Shown: positions 43,526 to 51,362 of the stretch, one piece after another
How positions within the stretch are numbered: the stretch's first letter is position 1
How the letters are laid out: each line of letters begins with the position of its first letter
Source: Desulfonatronovibrio magnus
GTDB taxonomy: Bacteria; Desulfobacterota; Desulfovibrionia; Desulfovibrionales; Desulfonatronovibrionaceae
Reading direction: 5' to 3'
NCBI RefSeq assembly: GCF_000934755.1
Contig: NZ_KN882175.1
Coordinates: 393,736-457,735, forward strand
Length of the DNA stretch: 64,000 bases
Notes under the pieces: generated by a model
Seen by the model: only the letters and a program-made list of their open reading frames with translations
The model's database searches: none
What the model was told of the DNA's origin: nothing
Program-made: the position numbers and the translations under genes

Positions 43526-46459
43526 ATGCTTTTTCTGAAGTCATTCATTTTTTTGCGTATGCAATCCCAGGTGTTCCTCAAACTGTTGCAGACTTTTATT
43601 CTTTTTGTTCTTTTGAGCATATTCATGCATGGTCCTCCTGCTCAGGCTGAATCGCATTTTTTCCCAGACTTTGAAGCTCTGTTTGAAAGACACGGATCAA
43701 TTATGCTGGTTATTGATGTTGACACTGGAAAAATTGTCAGGGCCAACCAGGCAGCCTTAGACTTTTACGGATACTCTTCCAGTGAAATTAGACATCTGAC
43801 CATCCATAACATAAACGCCCTGTCCTTTGCAGAAGTGGAAGCTGAAATGAGAAAGGCCATTTCTGAAGATCGAAACTTCTTCCAGTTCCAGCACCAGCTG
43901 GCCGACGGTCAGATCCGCCATGTTGAGGTTTATTCATATCCATTTAGCACTCAGGAGGGCAACCTCCTTTACTCCATTATAAATGATGTTACTGCGAGAA
44001 AGCAGGCCGAGCAGAACCTGAAGGCTGTCATTGCCGCATCAGGCATAATTTTTCTGCTGCTTGGCATGACCGCTTTAGGCCGTCACTTTTCCAAAAGCAG
44101 GATCGCTCAAAGACAGGCCTTGGAGCGAGAAGCAAAGCTGAGTGCTATATATAAAGCTGCCCGTAACATTGGCATTATTGTTACTGATCTGGATTTTAAA
44201 ATTGTAGAGTTCAGTCCCGGGGCTGAAAAAATTTTTGGCTTTTCCAAAACCGAAGTGCTGGGCAAACACGTTGGAATGTTTCACAAAGAGCAGGACATTT
44301 CTAATTTTCCAGACTTTATAAAGCGCCTTAAATCCTCAAAACAGGGTTTTTCCATAGAAACCGAACTTCGCAAACGAAACAATGCAATATTTCCTGCCAT
44401 CCTGACCATTGAGCCTTACCAGGATCATAACAACAATATTGTGGGAACTCTTGGCATTTCTATTGACATTACAACTCTCAAAAAGGCTGAGGAAAAACTC
44501 ATCCAGAGCGAGGCCAGGTTCAGGCAGATGGCGGAAAACATTGACGAAGTATTCTGGCTGCGCTCTGCTGACAACAGGACAGTTCTTTATGTCAATGAAG
44601 CCTATGAAACGATATGGGGCAGGACGTGCCAAAGCCTTTATGACAATCCGAGCGATTTTATCTCTTCAGTGCATCCACTTGATAAACAAAGGGTCATGGA
44701 AGAATACAACAAGGAACTAAGTGACACATCTGATGGACGCTTCAACCTGGAGTACCGCATTCAGCGTCCTGACGGCAGTATCCGCTGGGTCTGGGCCAGA
44801 TCTTTTCCTGTCAAGGATGAAACAGGGATTACTGTCCGTTATACTGGTATAGCAGTGGATGTCACTGAGAGAAAAATTGCTGAACAGGCCCTGGCCGGCA
44901 GTGAACTAAAGCTTCGAGGCATTACAGATTCCACTCTTGATGCTGTGCTTATGATGGATCATAACGGAAACATTTCTTTCTGGAATCCGGCCGCTAAATC
45001 CATTTTCGGCTATACCCGGGATCAGGCCATGGGACGTAACCTGCATATGCTTCTTGCTCCACCGGAATATCATGACCAATACCGCCAGGCCTTCCCTGAA
45101 TTCCAGAGAACCGGAAAAGGAAGCGCTGTGGGCAAAAATATTGAACTGAAGGCTTTACGTTCCGACCAGACTGTTATTCCTGTATCCCTGTCCCTGTCTG
45201 CCTTTGAGTTAAATGGAAAATGGAACGCTGTCGGTATTGTCAGAGACATATCACAATTAAAGAAAAATGAGCAGGAACTTATCAAGGCCAAGGAGCAGGC
45301 TGAAGAGGCCTCCAAAGCCAAGAGCATTTTTCTGGCCAATATGAGTCATGAAATACGCACCCCCATGGCAGGCATTATGGGCGCTTTGAAAATGCTCTCC
45401 AGCACTGTCAAAGACCCAGATTCCCACAAGCTCATATCCATGACTCTGGATTCTGCTTCCTCCCTGAAACAAATAATCAATGACATACTGGATTTGTCCA
45501 AGGTGGAAGCCGGAAAAATGGAACTGGTCTTTCATGAGTTCAGCCTCAGGGAGCTTTTGCACAGAGTTGAGGGCCTGTTTTCCATTCAGGCTGAGTCAAA
45601 AGGACTAACCCTGTCATGCCAGGTATCAGATGAGCTTTCTGACAGGTTTATGGGAGACTCTTTCAGACTTGAGCAGGTCTTGCGCAATCTCGTGGGCAAT
45701 GCCATCAAGTTTACTGATAAGGGCTGGATTATTATGCGGGTCAACCCATTAAAATCCACAGACCTCAAAACAACTCTGCTCTTTGAAGTTGAAGATACAG
45801 GAGAAGGCATTCCCCATGATCTCAAAACCAGAATCTTCGAAAGCTTCATCCAGGCAGACTCATCATATTCCAAAAAAATCAAAGGTACCGGACTGGGACT
45901 GACCATATCCCAGAAAATCATCAACATGATGGGAGGAAAAATTGAAATCAAAAGTCAACCAGGAGCAGGTTCCATCTTTTCATTCAATTTAGAGCTTGAT
46001 GCATTGCCTGAGAAGAAACAAAAGGTTCGCTCTGCTGAATCCGCATCAGATGCCCCTGCCCCTGCATCATCACCAAAGTTGAATATCTTAGTAGCTGAGG
46101 ATGTGGAACTTAATCAGGAATACCTGAAATTTGTTCTCAAAAATCAGGGACATCATCTAACCTTGGTTAATAACGGATTGAAGGCTGTTCAAGCCTTTAA
46201 GCCTGGAAAATATGACCTGATTCTCATGGACATCCAAATGCCTGAAATGGACGGCACTACAGCAGCTGAAAAAATCCAGACTATTGAGGCTGAGTCCGGC
46301 CTGGCACAAAAGACTCCCATCATAGCCCTGACTGCTTATGCCATGGCCGAAGACAGGAAAAAATTCATGAAGGCAGGGATGGCAGGATACGTGTCCAAGC
46401 CCATCAACAAGGACAGTCTTATAGGTGAAATGAAAAGGGTATTAAAGGAGCAATCATGA
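43526..46459 (+). CDS. Membrane hybrid kinase (external PAS, TM, three PAS, HisKA, HATPase, REC), 977 aa
   Basis: An N-terminal signal or anchor (LLQTFILFVLLSIFMHG) is followed by a PAS domain at about 50-155 that should lie in the periplasm. A second membrane segment (about 172-190, AASGIIFLLLGMTALG) precedes three cytoplasmic PAS domains starting near 205, 325 and 455. HisKA has His608 in [13 protein letters not shown], the ATPase domain has DTGEGIP and GTGLGLTI, and the receiver (852-975) has AEDVELNQEY and Asp902. Its stop overlaps the binding-protein gene by four bases. It is a close paralogue of the kinases at 47.7 and 51.4 kb. Confidence 0.92.
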   Translation: MLFLKSFIFLRMQSQVFLKLLQTFILFVLLSIFMHGPPAQAESHFFPDFEALFERHGSIMLVIDVDTGKIVRANQAALDFYGYSSSEIRHLTIHNINALSFAEVEAEMRKAISEDRNFFQFQHQLADGQIRHVEVYSYPFSTQEGNLLYSIINDVTARKQAEQNLKAVIAASGIIFLLLGMTALGRHFSKSRIAQRQALEREAKLSAIYKAARNIGIIVTDLDFKIVEFSPGAEKIFGFSKTEVLGKHVGMFHKEQDISNFPDFIKRLKSSKQGFSIETELRKRNNAIFPAILTIEPYQDHNNNIVGTLGISIDITTLKKAEEKLIQSEARFRQMAENIDEVFWLRSADNRTVLYVNEAYETIWGRTCQSLYDNPSDFISSVHPLDKQRVMEEYNKELSDTSDGRFNLEYRIQRPDGSIRWVWARSFPVKDETGITVRYTGIAVDVTERKIAEQALAGSELKLRGITDSTLDAVLMMDHNGNISFWNPAAKSIFGYTRDQAMGRNLHMLLAPPEYHDQYRQAFPEFQRTGKGSAVGKNIELKALRSDQTVIPVSLSLSAFELNGKWNAVGIVRDISQLKKNEQELIKAKEQAEEASKAKSIFLANMSHEIRTPMAGIMGALKMLSSTVKDPDSHKLISMTLDSASSLKQIINDILDLSKVEAGKMELVFHEFSLRELLHRVEGLFSIQAESKGLTLSCQVSDELSDRFMGDSFRLEQVLRNLVGNAIKFTDKGWIIMRVNPLKSTDLKTTLLFEVEDTGEGIPHDLKTRIFESFIQADSSYSKKIKGTGLGLTISQKIINMMGGKIEIKSQPGAGSIFSFNLELDALPEKKQKVRSAESASDAPAPASSPKLNILVAEDVELNQEYLKFVLKNQGHHLTLVNNGLKAVQAFKPGKYDLILMDIQMPEMDGTTAAEKIQTIEAESGLAQKTPIIALTAYAMAEDRKKFMKAGMAGYVSKPINKDSLIGEMKRVLKEQS

Positions 46460-47703
46460 AAAATTTATCCAACAGGAATCAGGAAAATAAATATATCTGC
46501 TTTGCCAAAGATCAAAGAATTAGAACCCAGGATGCGTTTGCACTACTCTTCACATTTACTCTGTTTCTTTTTGCTCCCGGTGGGGTAAAGGCCCAGGAGA
46601 ACCCGATAATAATTGGATTAAACGCAGACATGAGCACTGCTGATGCTGAATCAGGTCAATCCATTAAGCTCGGTGCCATGGCTGCCATTGAACAAATCAA
46701 TGCCCAGGGAGGAGTTCTGGGCCGGAACCTGAGCCTGAAGATTCTGGATCATCGCCGCAACCCGGCCAGAGGTAAAATCAATATGCAGACCTTTGGCCGC
46801 AATCCTGACGTCATAGCAGTGCTGGGCGGCAAACACACCCCTGTTGTCCTGGCTGAACTGGAAACCGTTCATGAACTGAAAATCCCCTACCTTATTCCCT
46901 GGGCCGCTGGTACTACTATCATTGAAAATGGATTCACTCCCAACTATGTATTCAGGGTTTCAGTACGCGATGAATATGCCGGAGGATTTCTCGCTCGTTA
47001 TGCGGCGCGCCAGGGTCTTGTCAGACCAGGCCTTGTGCTGGAGCAGACCGGATGGGGAAGATCCAATGAAAAATCCCTTGTCAATGCCTTTGATCAGCTT
47101 GGCATCACCCCAGCCTGGGTGGAATGGTTCAACTGGGGGGAAAGTTGTTTTATGAGTTCTTTAGAAAGGCTGCACAGGGCAGGAGCCGACTCATTTATTT
47201 TTGTAGGTAATTCCCCTGACGGAGTGAGTTTTATCCGGTCTATACTGCAACATCCTGAGTCCATGAAAACCCCCATCATATCTCATTGGGGTATTGCCGG
47301 AGGTGACTTTGAAGAAATCCTCGGGGCTGACCTTGACCGGGTAAATCTTGCATTCCTCCAAACTTTTTCATTTTTTGATCCTCCTTTCCCGGAAAGAGCC
47401 CAGACTGTTTTTGAACTGCTCCAAAAAGTTTCCCCGGACATTGCATCAGTAAGAGACATCAAGGCTCCTACCGGAGTAGCCCACGCCTATGACCTGGTAC
47501 ACATCCTGTCCAAGGCCATCAACCTTGCCGGCATATCCCGGCGAGAAGATGTCCGGGAAGCACTGGAAAACGTTCCTCCCTACCATGGTCTAATGCGTGA
47601 CTATAAGCCTGCTTTCACTCCTCAAAATCATGACGCTCTGGATGCCGACGATTTTCGCATGGCCCGGTTTGTCCAGGGAATTATTAAACCTATCAAAGAC
47701 TGA
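46456..47703 (+). CDS. Periplasmic LIV-type (type I) substrate-binding protein, 415 aa
   Basis: After an unusually long polar N terminus there is a hydrophobic signal segment (FALLFTFTLFLFAPGGVKAQE). The binding fold then reads IIIGLNADMSTADAESGQSIKLGAMAAIEQIN, AVLGGKHTPVVLAE, YLIPWAAGT and VFRVSVRDEYAGGFLARY, as in branched-chain amino-acid type receptors. No ABC permease or ATPase is present. It is wedged between two membrane hybrid kinases (four-base overlap before, five bases after), so it probably presents a ligand to a kinase ectodomain, as LuxP does for LuxQ. Confidence 0.88.
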   Translation: MKNLSNRNQENKYICFAKDQRIRTQDAFALLFTFTLFLFAPGGVKAQENPIIIGLNADMSTADAESGQSIKLGAMAAIEQINAQGGVLGRNLSLKILDHRRNPARGKINMQTFGRNPDVIAVLGGKHTPVVLAELETVHELKIPYLIPWAAGTTIIENGFTPNYVFRVSVRDEYAGGFLARYAARQGLVRPGLVLEQTGWGRSNEKSLVNAFDQLGITPAWVEWFNWGESCFMSSLERLHRAGADSFIFVGNSPDGVSFIRSILQHPESMKTPIISHWGIAGGDFEEILGADLDRVNLAFLQTFSFFDPPFPERAQTVFELLQKVSPDIASVRDIKAPTGVAHAYDLVHILSKAINLAGISRREDVREALENVPPYHGLMRDYKPAFTPQNHDALDADDFRMARFVQGIIKPIKD

Positions 47704-47708
47704 CAGTC

Positions 47709-50700
47709 ATGTTGTTCAAAGCGCCCAAAAAATTAGTAAGCCATGTTCTGGTCTGGATAATTCCGTCCACACTGATCATTCTGTTGATCACCGGGACAGT
47801 CATGCTTCATCTGAATAACAGAGCCATGGACTCAGAGGTGGAATCCAGGCTGGAACATATGATGAGGCACACCAGTGACCTGCTTCGGGAAAACATTACA
47901 TCCATCCAGATTCAGACCTCCACTATTGCTCAAAACGAACTTGTCAGAAACGGTCTCATCGACACGCAGGAACGTTATCGTTATCTGCCGGTCATGTTCC
48001 GCTCACTGGGCAGGGTTTCCGGCTCTCAGACCCTGGCCAGGGTTTCTCTTCTGGATTTCATGGGCAACGAAATTATTTCCAACAATGTAGATCCAGGCCA
48101 TACCATCCCCGGACTTGCAATGAACCACACCCTTGAGGAAGGCAAGGATGTTCTGGTGCTTGACATGAATGGGCTTCTTTATGCCACCCCCATATTTATT
48201 CATGGCTTTGTGGAAGGATCCATTGCAACATCCATGAATTATTCTTCACTGCAGGATCTTTTTGTTGACTGGGACCGTCTCAATTATGCTGTAAGCCTGC
48301 AGGATGAACAGGGTAATGGTCTGCTGACCAACTTATTTTACAAAGATCATGCTGGTTCTGACCAGATAAACAACAACCCGGACTGGGTAACCCTTACCAG
48401 ACAGTGCTCAATTCCCGGCCTTGAAAATTACTACCTCATAGTTGGCCTGCCTCATACCATTGCTTACGCCAGTGGTATAAATCTTAGAAACCAGATGCTC
48501 ATATCCCTTGGCCTGGCCTTGTTTTTTGCCATGTCTGCAGTCATCATGTCCGCCCGCATGACTGCCAGACCCATCAGGCAACTTGAGGCAGATGTCAGCT
48601 TCATGGCCGGAAAAAAAGACCTGAGCTTGAGACTGCCTGTTGCCGGTGTCTCGGAAATTCAAAATCTGGCCCAGTCCTTCAACCTGACCCTGGCCTCCCT
48701 GGAACAGGTATACACATCTAAAAAACGTCAGGATCAGCTTTTATCCGGCAGTACCGCTGTCATATATTCGGCTCCGCCGGACAAGTTTCAGGTAAGCTTC
48801 ATCAGCAGCAATGTTTACAGCATTCTGGGATACACATCACAGGACATTCTGGACAATGAACAATGGTGGTTAGACAATCTGCACCCCGAAGACAGGGAAC
48901 AGGTCCTGGAAACTGAAACCCGGTGGTACGATTCCAACGCTCCTCATCCATTAGTCATGAATTACAGGTTCAGGCACGCTCTTGGACACTGGATCTGGAT
49001 TGAAGACCGCATCCAGGCCATTAAATCAAATGACGGAAAAATTCTGGAAGAAATCGGTTCACTGGTGGACATCAGCGCCCGCAAGAAAGCCCAGGAAAAG
49101 ATTAAAATCAACGAAGAAAAATATAGATCTTTGGTGGAACAATCAGTTGACATGGTCTTTCTGCACGACCTCCATGGCAATATTATTGATATCAACCAGG
49201 CCGCCATTAGCCAAACCGGATATTCCAGGCAGGAACTATTGTCCATGAACGTCTTTGACCTGCATCCAGACGCATCCTCTAAAAATAAAATAATTGACGT
49301 CTGGGCAGACTGGCAGCCTGGAGAGTCCCAGACCGTTGAAGCCATTCATAAATGCAAAAATGACACTCATGTTTCCGTGGAAGTAACCACCGGCAAAATA
49401 TCCATTGGCAGGGAACACTTCATTCTGGCTCTTGTCCGTGATATCACCCAGCGCAAGCAGGCTGAGCAGCAGCTTATCATGGCCCGGGATGCTGCACAGG
49501 CTGCCTCTAAGGCCAAATCCGAATTCCTGGCCAATATGAGTCACGAAATACGGACCCCCATGGCCGGAATTCTGGGAGCCTTGGACATGCTGTCCTCCAG
49601 AGTGAAAGATCCCTTCTCACAAAGAATTATTGCCATGACCCTGGAATCAGCCGGATCTCTGCATCAGATCATCAATGATATCTTAGATTTATCCAAGGTC
49701 GAAGCTGGAAAAATGGATATCCAGGAAAAAGAGTTCAACCCCGAGGCTATTGTCCACCGGGTTATTGAGCTGTATTCCATTGAAGCTCAAAAAAAGAACA
49801 TTGAACTTATCAGAGAAATTGATTCTGACTTACCCATGCTGGTCAAGGGAGATCCCTATCGATTAGAGCAGGTTTTGAACAATCTGGTCAGTAATGCCAT
49901 CAAGTTTACAGACCGCGGCACTGTTACTGTCAGCGTTAGACTTGTAGACCACGACCACAACAGTTCAGAGGTATCATTCGCAGTAGAGGATACAGGCACA
50001 GGCATTGCCGAAGAATTTACCCAAAAGATTTTTGACAGCTTTTCTCAGGCCGATCTTACTTATGGCAAAAAACATCAAGGCACCGGACTCGGACTGACCA
50101 TCTGTAAAAATCTTGTTCATCTAATGGGGGGTGAAATTACTGTCTCAAGCAGACTCAACCAGGGCAGCATCTTTACTTTCAGCCTTCCTCTAAGCATTGT
50201 AAGACAAACTCCCCAACAGGAGCAAAATTCTGAGACCGCCCTGTCTCCTGGAACAGAACCACTACCTCTCAGGGTATTGATTGCTGAAGATATGGCCCTG
50301 AATCAGGAGTACATCCAGTACCTCCTGAATCAAAAGGGCTACCTGACTGAAATTGCCGAAAACGGCAGGCAGGCTGTAGATCTCTTCAGACAGGGCCGTT
50401 TCGACCTCATACTCATGGATATTCAGATGCCCGAGATGGATGGGCTGGAAGCCATGCGGGAAATCAGAAAGCTGGAAAGCAATCCAGGCCTGCCTGAATT
50501 CCAGAACTCCAGAATTCCTGTCATAGCCCTGACTGCTTATGCCATGAATGAAGACAGGGAAAGATTTATTGCCGCAGGAATGGATGGCTATGTCTCCAAA
50601 CCCGTCAACCCTGAAATTCTTTTTGAAGAAATAAACCGACTGGTAAAATATCCTGTTCATGCAGATAGTAAATCTTCCGTCATCGCCCCGGAAGAAACAG

Positions 50701-51065
50701 AGCATCAGCCTGCACCAGAGCAGAGCTCTCTGTTTGATTTTAATGAAATTGATGAAAAATACGCAGGTAACAGGCAGTTCTGGCAAAAAATGTTCACTAG
50801 GTTTGTTGATGAGGAGCTGGACAGTTATATTCATAATTTAAAGAAGGCTGCTGAAAAAGATGATATGGACAACCTGTTTGCCCTGGCGCATAAGTTAAAA
50901 GGCGGACTGGGTACATTGTGCGCATCGGATGCGGCTGAGGCTGCCGCTAATCTGGACGGAGCTGTCCGCAACAAAGAAATTGAAAAAATCCCTGAGGCCA
51001 TGCAGGAACTGCTTGAAGAGCTGAAAAAGGTTAATTCTTTTCGCAACAGTTTATCTTCTCCCTGA
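47709..51065 (+). CDS. Membrane hybrid kinase (TM, periplasmic sensor, TM, HAMP, two PAS, HisKA, HATPase, REC, Hpt), 1118 aa
   Basis: TM1 is at about 17-38. A Cache-like periplasmic region (40-250) with YRYLPVMFRSLGRV and DMNGLLYATPIFIHG is followed by TM2 (258-280) and HAMP (RMTARPIRQLEADVSFM). PAS domains start at about 344 and 466. HisKA has His612 in [13 protein letters not shown], and the ATPase domain has DTGTGIA and GTGLGLTI. The receiver (853-975) has AEDMALNQEY, and the Hpt domain has His1061 in LAHKLKGGLGTL. It starts five bases after the binding-protein gene, so that protein is its most likely ligand partner. Confidence 0.93.
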   Translation: MLFKAPKKLVSHVLVWIIPSTLIILLITGTVMLHLNNRAMDSEVESRLEHMMRHTSDLLRENITSIQIQTSTIAQNELVRNGLIDTQERYRYLPVMFRSLGRVSGSQTLARVSLLDFMGNEIISNNVDPGHTIPGLAMNHTLEEGKDVLVLDMNGLLYATPIFIHGFVEGSIATSMNYSSLQDLFVDWDRLNYAVSLQDEQGNGLLTNLFYKDHAGSDQINNNPDWVTLTRQCSIPGLENYYLIVGLPHTIAYASGINLRNQMLISLGLALFFAMSAVIMSARMTARPIRQLEADVSFMAGKKDLSLRLPVAGVSEIQNLAQSFNLTLASLEQVYTSKKRQDQLLSGSTAVIYSAPPDKFQVSFISSNVYSILGYTSQDILDNEQWWLDNLHPEDREQVLETETRWYDSNAPHPLVMNYRFRHALGHWIWIEDRIQAIKSNDGKILEEIGSLVDISARKKAQEKIKINEEKYRSLVEQSVDMVFLHDLHGNIIDINQAAISQTGYSRQELLSMNVFDLHPDASSKNKIIDVWADWQPGESQTVEAIHKCKNDTHVSVEVTTGKISIGREHFILALVRDITQRKQAEQQLIMARDAAQAASKAKSEFLANMSHEIRTPMAGILGALDMLSSRVKDPFSQRIIAMTLESAGSLHQIINDILDLSKVEAGKMDIQEKEFNPEAIVHRVIELYSIEAQKKNIELIREIDSDLPMLVKGDPYRLEQVLNNLVSNAIKFTDRGTVTVSVRLVDHDHNSSEVSFAVEDTGTGIAEEFTQKIFDSFSQADLTYGKKHQGTGLGLTICKNLVHLMGGEITVSSRLNQGSIFTFSLPLSIVRQTPQQEQNSETALSPGTEPLPLRVLIAEDMALNQEYIQYLLNQKGYLTEIAENGRQAVDLFRQGRFDLILMDIQMPEMDGLEAMREIRKLESNPGLPEFQNSRIPVIALTAYAMNEDRERFIAAGMDGYVSKPVNPEILFEEINRLVKYPVHADSKSSVIAPEETEHQPAPEQSSLFDFNEIDEKYAGNRQFWQKMFTRFVDEELDSYIHNLKKAAEKDDMDNLFALAHKLKGGLGTLCASDAAEAAANLDGAVRNKEIEKIPEAMQELLEELKKVNSFRNSLSSP

Positions 51066-51137
51066 CAGGCAGGGGCAGGCTTGTGCATGGTTTATCCTGT
51101 TCACGGACTGCAGCACTGAAACAGGAGATGCAAATTA

Positions 51138-51325
51138 ATAACAGGGTAATAGTTTAGCCCTTTTCTAAGGAAAGCAGGGGACAGGCACCCCAGCCCTTGT
51201 TTTTTGTTGATGTAAAACACAGACTTAATAAAACAAGGGCTGGGAGAGCCAGTCCCCCTCCGGGCTGTATGCCTCCGGGCAGGAAGCCGTGCCACATGCA
51301 AATGGCTAAACTGTTACATAACAGG
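51138..51325. mobile_element. Palindromic MITE/REPIN-like element, copy 2, with 8-bp target duplication
   Basis: The element is 51146-51317, flanked by ATAACAGG at 51138-51145 and 51318-51325. The terminal repeats are GTAATAGTTTAGCCCTTT on the left and, reversed, GTAACAGTTTAGCCATTT on the right. The REP-like pair GGGGACAGGCAC and GAGCCAGTCCCC is extended inward by CCAGCCCTTGTTTT and AAAACAAGGGCTGG. The right module is almost identical to that of copy 1. It separates two kinase genes in the supercluster. Confidence 0.88.
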
Positions 51326-51362
51326 TATACCCCCGTCGGGTGTTAAAACAACAAATATTTTT

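Noticed and set aside
46456-47703. Binding protein as part of an ABC importer
   Set aside because: No permease or ATPase gene lies within reach. The neighbours on both sides are membrane kinases.
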